Shown here: positions 27,192 through 35,638 of the stretch, in pieces
Layout: the number at the start of each line of letters is the position of its first letter
How positions within the stretch are numbered: position 1 is the first letter of the stretch
Origin: Neoroseomonas oryzicola
GTDB taxonomy: Bacteria; Pseudomonadota; Alphaproteobacteria; Acetobacterales; Acetobacteraceae
Length of the DNA stretch: 64,000 nt
Direction: 5' to 3'
Assembly (NCBI RefSeq): GCF_012163135.1
Contig: NZ_JAAVUP010000006.1
Coordinates: 96,387 to 160,386, forward strand
Position numbers and translations under genes: made by a program
The notes under the pieces: generated by a model
Told to the model about the DNA's origin: nothing
Database searches by the model: none
The model's input: only the letters and a program-made list of their open reading frames with translations

Positions 27192-29044
27192 TGCGCCGAT
27201 CCTCCATCCGGGCGCTCGCGGTGCCGGGCGTGCTTGTCCTGTTAGTGGTGCTCGTCGCGTTGGCGGCGCCGATCCTGCCGCTCGCCGATCCGGTCCGGCA
27301 GGACGTGGCGAACCGCCTGTCCGGGCCCTCCGCGGGGCATTGGCTCGGGCAGGACGAATACGGGCGCGACGTGCTGTCACGCATCATCTGGGGCGCGCGG
27401 GTCTCGCTGACCGTCGCCGCCGTCGCGGCGGCGCTCGCCGCGATCGTCGGCACGCTGCTCGGCATCCTCGGCGGCTATTTCCGCGGCCTGGTGGAACTCG
27501 TCACGGTGCGCGTCGCGGAGATCGTCCTCTGCTTCCCGCCGCTGCTGCTGGCGCTGCTGGTCGTCACGCTGCTCGGCCCCGGTGCCGGCACGCTGGTCTT
27601 TTCGCTCGCCATCCTCTTCGCCCCCGGCTTCGCCCGCGTGGCGTACGCCGAAACGCTCTCCGCCCGCGCCCTCGACTACGTCACGGCGCAGCAGGCGCTC
27701 GGCGCGCGCACGCGGCGCATCCTGTTCCTCACCCTGCTGCCGAACATCGCGCCGCCGCTGATCGTGCAGTTCTCGCTCACCGTCGCGGCCGCGATGGTGC
27801 TGGAAAGCGGCCTGTCCTTCCTCGGCCTCGGCGTCGTGCCGCCCTCGCCCTCCTGGGGCCTGATGATCCGCGGCGCGCGGGCGAGCATGGAACAGGCGCC
27901 GCTCCTGCTCTTCTGGCCCTGCCTAGCACTGACCGGCACGGTGCTGGTGCTGAACCTGCTGTGCGACCGGCTGCGGGATGTGCTGGACCCGCGCGGCAAG
28001 GCCGCGGGTCGGCCCGGCTTCCTCGGCCGCCTCATCGCCCTGCCGCCGGCGCCCGCGCCGCGCCAGGCGCCGGGCCTGCTCACCGTGGACGGCCTCACCC
28101 TCTCCGTCCCCGGCCCCAAGGGCCCGATCGAGGTCGTGCGCGACGTCGGCTTCACGCTGGCGCCGGGCGAGACGCTCGCCATCGTCGGCGAAAGCGGCTC
28201 CGGCAAGACGCTGACCGGCCTCACGGTGATGGGCCTGCTGCCCGCCGCGGTGAAGCCGGTCGCCGGCAGCATCCTCTTCACCGGCCGCGACGGGCGCGTG
28301 CGCGACCTGCTGCGCCTGCCGGAGCCCGAGATGCGCAGCCTGCGTGGCCGCGACCTCGCGATGATCTTCCAGGATCCGTCCAGCAGCCTGAACCCGCTGC
28401 TGCGCATCGGCTCGCAACTGGCCGAGACGCTGCGCGCACATGGCGTGCGCAACGGCGTGCGGGACCGCGTCATCGGCCTGCTCCGCCAGGTCGGCCTGCC
28501 CGACCCCGAACGCGCCGCCGACGCCTATCCGCACGAGATCTCCGGCGGCCAGCGCCAGCGCGTGATGATCGCCGCCGCCATCGCCAACGGCCCGCGCCTG
28601 CTGCTCGCCGACGAACCGACCACCGCCCTCGACGTCACGGTGCAGGCGCAGATCCTCGCCCTGCTCGCCGATCTCAAGCGCGCCGAGGGCGGCATGGGCA
28701 TGGCTTTCGTCACCCACAACCTCGCCGTCGTGGGCGAGATCGCCGACCGCGTGCTGGTGATGTACGCCGGCGAGGTGGTCGAGGAAGGCCCCGTCGCGGA
28801 CGTCTTCGCCGCCCCGCGCCACCCCTACACGGCGGCCCTCATCGCCTCCATGCCAGAAGGCGATGCCGAACGCCTCACCGCCATTCCCGGTGCCGTGCCC
28901 CAGCCCTGGGCCATGCCGGCCGGCTGCCGCTTCGCCCCTCGTTGCACCCTTGCCGCCGAGGCCTGCCGCGCCACGGCGCCGGCGCTGACCGAGGTCGCAC
29001 CCGGCCGGTCCTCCCGCTGCCTCCGGTGGAAGGAGGTCGCATGA
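27191..29044 (+). CDS. Fused ABC permease-ATPase (DppC-DppD-like)
   Basis: A 617-residue protein joining two normally separate subunits. Residues 1 to about 270 are a DppC-type permease: [20 protein letters not shown] (50-69) is the family's N-domain, and the coupling loop includes [20 protein letters not shown] Pro/Ala-rich linker of about 25 residues (270-295) follows. From about 296 comes a DppD-type ATPase with Walker A GESGSGKT (333-340), [23 protein letters not shown] and VTHN, plus the cysteine-containing oligopeptide tail ([15 protein letters not shown]). The frame is continuous with no sign of a frameshift, so it is a true fusion, a type seen in other bacteria. It overlaps both neighbours. 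Confidence 0.95.
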   Translation: MRRSSIRALAVPGVLVLLVVLVALAAPILPLADPVRQDVANRLSGPSAGHWLGQDEYGRDVLSRIIWGARVSLTVAAVAAALAAIVGTLLGILGGYFRGLVELVTVRVAEIVLCFPPLLLALLVVTLLGPGAGTLVFSLAILFAPGFARVAYAETLSARALDYVTAQQALGARTRRILFLTLLPNIAPPLIVQFSLTVAAAMVLESGLSFLGLGVVPPSPSWGLMIRGARASMEQAPLLLFWPCLALTGTVLVLNLLCDRLRDVLDPRGKAAGRPGFLGRLIALPPAPAPRQAPGLLTVDGLTLSVPGPKGPIEVVRDVGFTLAPGETLAIVGESGSGKTLTGLTVMGLLPAAVKPVAGSILFTGRDGRVRDLLRLPEPEMRSLRGRDLAMIFQDPSSSLNPLLRIGSQLAETLRAHGVRNGVRDRVIGLLRQVGLPDPERAADAYPHEISGGQRQRVMIAAAIANGPRLLLADEPTTALDVTVQAQILALLADLKRAEGGMGMAFVTHNLAVVGEIADRVLVMYAGEVVEEGPVADVFAAPRHPYTAALIASMPEGDAERLTAIPGAVPQPWAMPAGCRFAPRCTLAAEACRATAPALTEVAPGRSSRCLRWKEVA

Positions 29045-30027
29045 ACGCGCCACAGGACGCCCTCGTCCGCGGCGAGGGCATCACCCGCGCCTTCCATCGC
29101 CGCGGCGGGTTGTTCTCGCGCGGCACGCCGATGCTGGCGCTGCGCGGTGTCGATATCGCGGTGAAGCGCGGCGAGGCGGTCGGCGTCGTCGGTGAATCCG
29201 GCTGCGGCAAGAGCACCCTCGGCCGCGTGATGCTGCGCCTGTTGCCCCCGACGGACGGCCGCGTGCTGTTCGAGGGCGAGGATCTCGCGACCCTTCCCGC
29301 CGCCAGGCTGCGCGCGCTACGCCGGCGGATGCAACTCGTCTTCCAGGATCCCTATGGCAGCCTCGATCCGCGCCGCACCGTCGGCGCGCAGATCGCCGAC
29401 GGCATGGTGATCCACGGCCTCGCGACCGGCGCCGAAGCCGCCGAGCGCGTCCCCGCGCTGCTGCGCCAGGTCGGCCTCGATCCCGACCATGCGAAGCGCC
29501 TGCCGCATGAATTCTCCGGCGGGCAGCGCCAGCGAATCGCCGTTGCGCGCGCGCTCTCGACGCAGCCCGATTTCATCGTCGCGGACGAACCGGTCTCCGC
29601 ACTCGACGTCTCGATCCAGGCGCAGGTGGTGAACCTGCTCGCCGACCTGCGCGCGGAACTCGGCCTCGCGCTGATGTTCATCAGCCACGACCTGCACGTG
29701 GTCCGTCACCTCTGCGACCGCGTGGTGGTGATGTATCTCGGCCGCGTCATGGAGGAAGGCAGCGCCGCGGAGATCTTCCGCGCCCCCGCGCACCCCTATA
29801 CGCGCGCCTTGCTCGCCGCGACGCCCTCGCTCCGCCATCGCGGCGCGGCCGCGGCCCCGCTCGCCGGCGAGGTGCCGAGCATCGCCCGCCCGCCTTCCGG
29901 CTGCGTCTTCCGCACGCGCTGCGCCTTCGCCCAGCCCCGCTGCGCCGAGGCCGTGCCGACTCTCGAATCCCTGCCCGGCGCCGGCGCGCGCCGCATCGCC
30001 TGTCACCGCGCCGCCGAACTTCCATGA
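29041..30027 (+). CDS. Peptide-type ABC transporter ATP-binding protein (DppF/OppF-like)
   Basis: A 328-residue ATPase completing the second peptide-type importer. Walker A is GESGCGKS, followed by [24 protein letters not shown] and ISHD; the C-terminal tail contains GCVFRTRCAFAQPRC. The start ATG overlaps the previous stop codon (ATGA). The frame is open far upstream inside the fused gene, but that part is a shadow. It ends 22 bases before the SDR gene. Confidence 0.94.
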   Translation: MNAPQDALVRGEGITRAFHRRGGLFSRGTPMLALRGVDIAVKRGEAVGVVGESGCGKSTLGRVMLRLLPPTDGRVLFEGEDLATLPAARLRALRRRMQLVFQDPYGSLDPRRTVGAQIADGMVIHGLATGAEAAERVPALLRQVGLDPDHAKRLPHEFSGGQRQRIAVARALSTQPDFIVADEPVSALDVSIQAQVVNLLADLRAELGLALMFISHDLHVVRHLCDRVVVMYLGRVMEEGSAAEIFRAPAHPYTRALLAATPSLRHRGAAAAPLAGEVPSIARPPSGCVFRTRCAFAQPRCAEAVPTLESLPGAGARRIACHRAAELP

Positions 30028-30049
30028 ACGAACAACAGGAGGACGCCCG

Positions 30050-30745
30050 ATGATGGACCCGAAGGGCCGGGTGGCCATGATCTCGGGTGCAGCGCGCGGC
30101 ATCGGGCGCGCGGTGACGGAACGCCTGCTCGCCGCCGGCTACACGGTCAGCGCCGGCGTGCGCGACCCGTCGCGCCTGCCCGCCCATCCCGCCCTGACCG
30201 GCCATCGCTTCGAAGCGACGGACCCCGCCAGCGCGGAATCCTGGGTCGCCGCCACGATCGCGCAGCACGGCCGCATCGACGCGCTGGTCAACGCCGCGGG
30301 CATCAACCCGAAGGCGCGGATGCTCGACACCGACGAGACGAATTTCGACGCCATGTGGACGGTCAACGCCAAGGGCCCGATGCGCGTCATCCGCGCCGCC
30401 TGGCCGCACCTCGTCGCCGCCGGCGAAGGGCGCGTCGTCAACATCTCCTCCCTCTCAGGCAAGCGCGTGCGCAACGAGAATCTCGGCTACGCCATGAGCA
30501 AGTTCGCGGTCATGGCTCTGACGCAGGAAGTGCGCCGCCAGGGCTGGGAGCACGGCATCCGCGCGACCGCCGTCTGCCCCGGCTTCGTCGACACCGACAT
30601 GACCGCCCATGTCACCAAAGTCACCCGCGATGCCATGTCGCGCCCCGAGGACCTCGCCGCGCTGATCGAGGCCGTGCTGCGCCTGCCCAACACCGCGACC
30701 GTCGCGGAACTGCTGGTGAACTGCCGGCACGAGGACACGCTGTGA
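30050..30745 (+). CDS. Short-chain dehydrogenase/reductase
   Basis: A 231-residue NAD(P)-dependent oxidoreductase. SGAARGIGRAV (11-21) is the cofactor motif, NAAG follows strand 4, VNISSLSG carries the catalytic serine, and YAMSK gives the Tyr and Lys of the active site. AGGAGGA upstream supports the ATG. It sits between the ABC importer and the three-part dehydrogenase, and the next gene starts with GTG overlapping its stop. It may reduce or oxidise a carbonyl or alcohol released by that dehydrogenase; the substrate is unknown. Confidence 0.93.
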   Translation: MMDPKGRVAMISGAARGIGRAVTERLLAAGYTVSAGVRDPSRLPAHPALTGHRFEATDPASAESWVAATIAQHGRIDALVNAAGINPKARMLDTDETNFDAMWTVNAKGPMRVIRAAWPHLVAAGEGRVVNISSLSGKRVRNENLGYAMSKFAVMALTQEVRRQGWEHGIRATAVCPGFVDTDMTAHVTKVTRDAMSRPEDLAALIEAVLRLPNTATVAELLVNCRHEDTL

Positions 30746-31017
30746 AACTCGTCCGCCTGCGCGATGCGTCCCGCCCCCGCATCACGCTGACGCTCGAGGG
30801 GCAGGCGATCGAGGCCCAGCAGGGCGACACGCTGCTGACGGCGCTGCTCGCCGCCGGCGCCGGCCACCTCCGCGAGAGCGAGTTTGGCGACGGCCCCCGC
30901 GCAGGCTTCTGCCTGATGGGCGCCTGCCAGGATTGCTGGGTGGTGGTCGAGGGCATGGGCCGGGTGCGCGCCTGCGCGACGCTCGCTGCCCAAGGCATGG
31001 AGGTCCGGCGCGGATGA
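30742..31017 (+). CDS. (2Fe-2S) small subunit of an opine/hydroxyproline-dehydrogenase-type flavoenzyme
   Basis: A 91-residue ferredoxin-like protein. Cys57, Cys62, Cys65 and Cys78 give the C-x4-C-x2-C-x12-C plant-type cluster pattern in FCLMGACQDCWVVVEG. Small subunits of this sort (SoxA N-terminal/HcnA-like) form heterotrimers with an FAD/NAD-type protein and a DAO-type flavoprotein, as in hydrogen-cyanide synthase, opine oxidases and D-hydroxyproline dehydrogenase. It starts with GTG overlapping the SDR stop as GTGA, and overlaps the next gene by four bases. The adjoining two genes are the other expected subunits. Confidence 0.92.
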   Translation: MKLVRLRDASRPRITLTLEGQAIEAQQGDTLLTALLAAGAGHLRESEFGDGPRAGFCLMGACQDCWVVVEGMGRVRACATLAAQGMEVRRG

Positions 31018-32396
31018 AGGTCGCGGTGGTCGGCGCCGGCCCCGCCGGGGTGCGCGCCGTGGAACGACTGGTCGCGGCAGGCCTGTCGCCCGTATGGATC
31101 GACGAGGCCCCCGACGGCGGCGGCCGCATCTACCAGCGCCCGCCCGTGGGCCTCGCGCGCGATGCGCGCACCCTCTACGGCTTCGAGGCGAAGCGCGCGA
31201 CTTCGGTGCACGACACGCTCGACGCGCTGAAGCCGAAGGTCGATTGGCGCCCCGAGACGCTGGTCTGGCACATCCGCCCCGAGGCGCGGACGCTGAACAC
31301 CCTCTCCCGCGGCCGCCAGGCGGAGGTCGCCTACGACGCCGCCATCCTCTGCACCGGCGCGATGGATCGCGTCATCCCGGTGCCGGGCTGGACGCGGCCG
31401 GGTGTGACGACACTGGGTGCCGCGCAGATCGCGCTCAAGACGCAGGGCTGCGGCATCGGGCGGCGCGTCGCCTTCCTCGGCACCGGCCCGCTGCTCTGGC
31501 TCGTCGCCTACCAGTACGCGAAGGCGGGTGCGGAGGTCGTCGCGGTGCTCGACACCACCTCCTTCGCCACGAAGATGCGCGCAGCCCCTGGGCTGATGCT
31601 CGGCGGCATGACTTTCGCCAAAGGCCTCTACTACACCGCCTGGCTGCGCCGGCGCGGCATCCGCATCGCCGAGGGCGTCACGCCGATCGCCATCGACGGC
31701 GACGACAACGGCGTCACCGCCATCGCCTGGCGCGACGCGGCAGGACGCGAACACCGCGCCGAGTGCGACGCCGCCGGCATCGGCTGGGGCCTGAAGCCCG
31801 AAGCGCAACTCGCCGATCTCGCCCGCGTGCCGTTCCGCCATGACCCCGTGCAGGCGAACTGGGTGCCGGTGCGCGACGGCGCCGGGCGCACGCCGGTCGC
31901 AGGCATCTACCTCGCCGGGGACGGCGCGGGCATCGGCGGCGCCGAGGTCGCCGAGATCGCCGGCGCGCGCGCCGCGCTCGCGCTGCTGGCCGACGCGGGT
32001 CATCGCATCGACCCCATCGAGACCGTCACCCTCGACGGCCGCCTCGCGATGCAGGCGCGCTTCCGCGCCGCGCTGGAACGCGCCTTCCCCTTCCCCGCGC
32101 ATCTCGCGCGCGGCATCGCCGACGACACGCTGCTATGCCGCTGCGAGGGCCTGCGCGCCGGCGAGCTCCGCGCCGCCGCCCGCGCGGAGGCCGCCACCGG
32201 CCCCGCCACCGAGGTGAACCGCGCGAAATCCTTCACCCGCGTCGGCATGGGCCGCTGCCAGGGCCGCGTCTGCGGCGCCGCGGCGGCCGAGGTGCTGGCC
32301 GCCGAACTCGGCTGCGACGTGGTCGCGACCGGGCGCCTGCGCGGACAACCCCCGGTCAAGCCGATCCCCATTCCCGCCCCGGTGAGCGCGCCATGA
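31014..32396 (+). CDS. FAD/NAD(P)-binding subunit with C-terminal iron-sulfur domain (HcnB/OoxA-like)
   Basis: A 460-residue flavoprotein. VVGAGPAGVRAVE (5-17) is the FAD-binding start, and a second nucleotide-binding turn is FLGTGPLLW near 160. The C-terminus resembles the BFD-like [2Fe-2S] domain: LLCRCEG followed about 40 residues later by GRCQGRVCGA, giving C-x-C and C-x4-C pairs. This is the alpha subunit architecture of the cyanide synthase/opine oxidase/D-hydroxyproline dehydrogenase group, in which it takes electrons from the DAO-type subunit. It overlaps both neighbouring genes by four bases, so the three subunits would be made together. Confidence 0.93.
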   Translation: MKVAVVGAGPAGVRAVERLVAAGLSPVWIDEAPDGGGRIYQRPPVGLARDARTLYGFEAKRATSVHDTLDALKPKVDWRPETLVWHIRPEARTLNTLSRGRQAEVAYDAAILCTGAMDRVIPVPGWTRPGVTTLGAAQIALKTQGCGIGRRVAFLGTGPLLWLVAYQYAKAGAEVVAVLDTTSFATKMRAAPGLMLGGMTFAKGLYYTAWLRRRGIRIAEGVTPIAIDGDDNGVTAIAWRDAAGREHRAECDAAGIGWGLKPEAQLADLARVPFRHDPVQANWVPVRDGAGRTPVAGIYLAGDGAGIGGAEVAEIAGARAALALLADAGHRIDPIETVTLDGRLAMQARFRAALERAFPFPAHLARGIADDTLLCRCEGLRAGELRAAARAEAATGPATEVNRAKSFTRVGMGRCQGRVCGAAAAEVLAAELGCDVVATGRLRGQPPVKPIPIPAPVSAP

Positions 32397-33511
32397 CGAC
32401 CGATTGCGATGTGCTGATCCAGGGCGGCGGCGGCGCCGGCTGCTCGGCGGCGCTGCATCTCGCGCAGCGCGGCGTGCGCGTCATCCTGCTCGAACGCGGC
32501 CTGGTCGGCAGCCAGGCCTCCGGCGTGAACTACGGCGGCGTGCGCCAGCAGGGCCGCAACCCGGCCGAACTGCCCATCGCGAAGCGATCGCGCGAACTGT
32601 GGGGACGGCTGAAGGACATCGCCGGCACGGATGCGGAATTCACCGTCACCGGCCACCTGAAGCTCGCCCGCAACGACGAGGAGGAGGCGGATCTCGTCGC
32701 CTATCTCGACGTCGCGAAGCAGTACGAGCTGCCGCTGCGCCTGGTGGGCCGCAATTCGATCCACCAGGAATATCCCTGGCTCGGCCCCAAGGTCGTCGCG
32801 GGATCCTTCGCGCCGGAGGATGGCGCGGCCAATCCGCGCCTGCTCTCCCCCGCGCTCGCCAACGCCGCGCGCGCCGCCGGCGCCGACATCCGCGAACATG
32901 CCGAGGTCGTCGCCCACGCCCATGACGGCACGCGCTTCCACCTGCGCACCACGAAGGGCGAGGAGTTCACCGCGCCCGTCCTGCTCAACATGGCCGGCTT
33001 CTGGGGCGGCAAGGTCGCTGAGGCCTTCGGCGAACCCGTGCCGATCGAACCGCTCAACCCCAACATGCTGGTGACCGAGCCGATCCGGTACTTCATCGAG
33101 CCCAACCTCGGCGTCGTCGGCGGCAATGTCTATCTGCGCCAGATCCCGCGCGGGAACGTCATCCTCGGCGGCGGGCACGGCGAATCCGATCCCTCGGTGC
33201 CCTGGTCCCGCCCGATGCCGGATGTGTCGGTCCGTGCGATGGAACTGGCGGTCGAACTCGTGCCCGCCATCGCCGGCGCGCAGGTCATCCGCTCCTGGTC
33301 CGGCATCGACGGCCGCATGCCCGACCGCATCCCGGTGATCGGGCCGAGCCGCACCACGCCCGGCCTCTTCCACGCCTTCGGCTTCTCCGGCCACGGCTTC
33401 CAGCTCGGCCCGGCGATCGGCGCGATCATGACCGAGCTCGTGCTCGACGGCCGCACCGACATCCCGCTCGAGGCCTTCCGCATCGACCGCTTCGGGACCA
33501 CCGCCGCATGA
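32393..33511 (+). CDS. DAO-type FAD-dependent oxidoreductase (catalytic subunit)
   Basis: A 372-residue flavoprotein of the D-amino-acid-oxidase/sarcosine-oxidase fold. CDVLIQGGGGAGCSAALHLA (5-24) is the Rossmann start with an unusual run of four glycines; ASGVNYGGVRQQGRNP follows as the flavin-proximal loop, and HAFGFSGHGFQLGPAIG closes the C-terminal FAD contact. In related heterotrimers this subunit oxidises the C-N bond of a secondary amine such as an opine or D-hydroxyproline. Its position immediately after the two iron-sulfur/flavin subunits, with ATGA overlaps, supports that role. The exact amine is not predictable. Confidence 0.93.
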   Translation: MTTDCDVLIQGGGGAGCSAALHLAQRGVRVILLERGLVGSQASGVNYGGVRQQGRNPAELPIAKRSRELWGRLKDIAGTDAEFTVTGHLKLARNDEEEADLVAYLDVAKQYELPLRLVGRNSIHQEYPWLGPKVVAGSFAPEDGAANPRLLSPALANAARAAGADIREHAEVVAHAHDGTRFHLRTTKGEEFTAPVLLNMAGFWGGKVAEAFGEPVPIEPLNPNMLVTEPIRYFIEPNLGVVGGNVYLRQIPRGNVILGGGHGESDPSVPWSRPMPDVSVRAMELAVELVPAIAGAQVIRSWSGIDGRMPDRIPVIGPSRTTPGLFHAFGFSGHGFQLGPAIGAIMTELVLDGRTDIPLEAFRIDRFGTTAA

Positions 33512-34680
33512 AGATCACCCGCGCGCAGATCTACCTCTGCGAGATCGACGGCCGCCGCCCGCTCATCCTGCGCCTGTGGACCGATGACGGCACCCAGGGC
33601 CTGGGTGAGGCCGCACTCGCCTACGGCATCGGCGCGACCGGCGCCGTCGCGGTCATCGAGGAGATGCTGCGCCGGATCGTGCTCGGGCGGAATGCGCATG
33701 ATGTCGAACCGATCTGGTCCGACCTCTACGACCACACCTTCTGGGCCAAGGGCGGCGGTCCCATCATCTACGCCGCGATCAGCGCGATCGAGACGGCACT
33801 GTGGGACATCAAGGGCCGCGCCCTCGGCGTGCCCGTCTACCAGCTGCTCGGCGGCGCCTACCGCCACGATGTCCGCTGCTACGCCAATGGCTGGTCCTTC
33901 CGCGCCGTCACACCCGAGGAGACGGCACGCGCGACCGAGATGCCGCTCAAGGCCGGCTACGACGCGCTGAAATTCTACCCGCTGGCGACGCCGATCCGGA
34001 ACCACCCGAACGGCATCTTCGCCCATGTCTCCCGCCGCGAATTCGACCGTGACTTCGAGGACCTGGCCGTCGCCCGCGTGAAGGCCGTGCGCGACGCCGT
34101 CGGCCCGAAGGTCGAGCTCATGGTCGACATGAGCGCGGAACTCACGACCGACGCCATCCTCCGCCTCGGCCGCCGGCTCGAGGAGTTCGACCTCACCTTC
34201 TTCGAGGAACCCGTCGATCCCTTCGACCCCGAGGGCATCAAGACGGTCGCCGACGGGCTGCGCATCCCCATCGCCGCGGGCGAACGGCTCTACACCCGCT
34301 ACGGCTTCCGTCGCCTCTTCGAACTGCGCGCGGTTGCCATCGTACAGCCCGACATCGGCATCGTCGGCGGCATGATGGAGACCAAGAAGATCGCGGCCAT
34401 CGCCGAGATGTACAACATGCGCGTCCAGCCGCATCTCTGCGCCGGCCCGGTCGCGACCGCCGCGGCGCTGCAGCTCGATGCCTGCATCCCGAACTTCCTG
34501 ATCCAGGAACTCTACCCCTTCCGCGTGCCGGAGCATTTCGACCTGGTCGATGCGCCGCTCGAACCGCAGGTGCGCAACGGCCGCGTCGCCATCCCGCAGC
34601 GCCCCGGACTCGGCGTCGACCTGGTCGAGGACCGCGTCGCCCCCTTCCTGCGCGCCGACATCTCCCTCGGGGACCTCTGA
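33508..34680 (+). CDS. Enolase-superfamily enzyme, mandelate racemase/muconate lactonising group
   Basis: A 390-residue enzyme expected to abstract a proton next to a carboxylate, giving racemisation or dehydration. The capping domain is at 1-120. In the barrel, Lys155 (DALKFYPL) is the likely base. Metal ligands are Asp207 (LMVDMSAEL), a Glu in FFEEP (231-235) and Glu259 (AAGERLY). His309 (QPHLCAGP) is the second catalytic residue. KFYP and GERLY resemble acid-sugar dehydratases (galactonate/gluconate type) more than muconate enzymes. Overlaps on both sides place it in the amine-dehydrogenase operon, so the carbon skeleton released there may be a hydroxy or sugar acid (inference). Confidence 0.92.
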   Translation: MKITRAQIYLCEIDGRRPLILRLWTDDGTQGLGEAALAYGIGATGAVAVIEEMLRRIVLGRNAHDVEPIWSDLYDHTFWAKGGGPIIYAAISAIETALWDIKGRALGVPVYQLLGGAYRHDVRCYANGWSFRAVTPEETARATEMPLKAGYDALKFYPLATPIRNHPNGIFAHVSRREFDRDFEDLAVARVKAVRDAVGPKVELMVDMSAELTTDAILRLGRRLEEFDLTFFEEPVDPFDPEGIKTVADGLRIPIAAGERLYTRYGFRRLFELRAVAIVQPDIGIVGGMMETKKIAAIAEMYNMRVQPHLCAGPVATAAALQLDACIPNFLIQELYPFRVPEHFDLVDAPLEPQVRNGRVAIPQRPGLGVDLVEDRVAPFLRADISLGDL

Positions 34681-35558
34681 TGACCGATACCGCCCTGCCG
34701 ATGCATGTCCGCCCCGGCGTCTTCCTCCGCCGCGACCCCGCGGGCGATGCCGTCCCCGTCATCTTCGACATCCCGCGCAGCGGCGCCGAGTACCCACGGT
34801 CCTTCCGCCCGACCGCCCCCTTCGCCGACGTGCAGCGTTCCATCTCGATGTATGTCGAGGAAGCCTATGCCGGCGTGGTCGATGCCGGCGCGACCTGGCT
34901 TTACGCCTGCTTCCCCAACGTCTTCATCGACCCCAACCGCAACGAGCTCGACATCGACCCCGATGTGCTCGAGGGCGAGTGGCCCGAGCCGCTGAAGCCG
35001 GGCGAGAAGACCAAGATGGGCATCGGCCTGATCCCGATGGTCTGCGCCGGCGCCACGCGCCTCTACCCCAGCAAGCTGCCGGTCGCCGACGTGCGCGCAC
35101 GCCTCGACGACTACTACTGGCCCTACCACCGCGAGCTCGGCCGCCTGCTGCAAGGCTTCCGCGACCGCCACGGCATGGCGCTGCACATGAGCTGCCATTC
35201 CATGCCCGCCATCGCCACCGCCGGCCAGGCCGATGCCGGCCAGCGCCGGTCCGACTTCGACCTCGGCGACCGCCACGGCACCACCTGCGGCGCCGAGGTG
35301 CGCGACCTCGTGGCCTCGGTCCTCAAGGGCTTCGGCTACAACGTCACCAACAACAAGCACTTCATCGGCGCGGAATGCGTCCGCAAGCATGGCGACCCGG
35401 CCAACGGCATCCACAGTCTGCAGATCGAGATGAACCGCGGCCTCTACATGGACGAGGCCGCGCGGACCCGCAGCGACGGCCTCGCCCGCGTCCGCGGCCA
35501 CCTGGCCGAACTCGCCAGCCAGCTCGCGGCCTTCGCGCGGACGAAATCGCGCGGCTGA
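34680..35558 (+). CDS. hutG: N-formylglutamate amidohydrolase
   Basis: A 292-residue metal-dependent amidohydrolase that hydrolyses N-formyl-L-glutamate to formate and glutamate. PVIFDIPRSG (26-35), DPNRNELDID (84-93), CHSMP (172-176), SDFDLGDRHGTTC (191-203) and LQIEMNRGLYMDE (247-259) are the conserved family blocks, with metal-binding residues in CHSMP. It is the last gene of the hyu/ABC/amine-dehydrogenase run and starts on the last base of the previous stop codon. Together with hutF it gives the lower half of the formimidoylglutamate route. Members of this family can also act on other N-formyl or N-acyl amino acids. Confidence 0.92.
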   Translation: MTDTALPMHVRPGVFLRRDPAGDAVPVIFDIPRSGAEYPRSFRPTAPFADVQRSISMYVEEAYAGVVDAGATWLYACFPNVFIDPNRNELDIDPDVLEGEWPEPLKPGEKTKMGIGLIPMVCAGATRLYPSKLPVADVRARLDDYYWPYHRELGRLLQGFRDRHGMALHMSCHSMPAIATAGQADAGQRRSDFDLGDRHGTTCGAEVRDLVASVLKGFGYNVTNNKHFIGAECVRKHGDPANGIHSLQIEMNRGLYMDEAARTRSDGLARVRGHLAELASQLAAFARTKSRG

Positions 35559-35565
35559 CCGCGCG
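35548..35565 (+). terminator. GC hairpin across the hutG stop codon
   Basis: CGCGCGG-CTGA-CCGCGCG forms a seven-base stem with the hutG stop codon in its loop. There is no T tract, so it would be at most an attenuator or a mild stop separating the upstream run from the Liv transporter genes. The following 73 bases to the next start codon hold no clear promoter. Confidence 0.3.
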
Positions 35566-35638
35566 TCGGGCCTTGCCAGACGGCCCCGAATCCGTCGCCA
35601 TGGCGCGGTTCGGGCAGACTGCGGGACAGACGGGGACC

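Noticed and set aside
27191..29044. Permease-ATPase fusion as a sequencing frameshift
   Set aside because: The linker is a plausible Pro/Ala stretch, both halves are complete, and the gene overlaps neighbours in the normal way.
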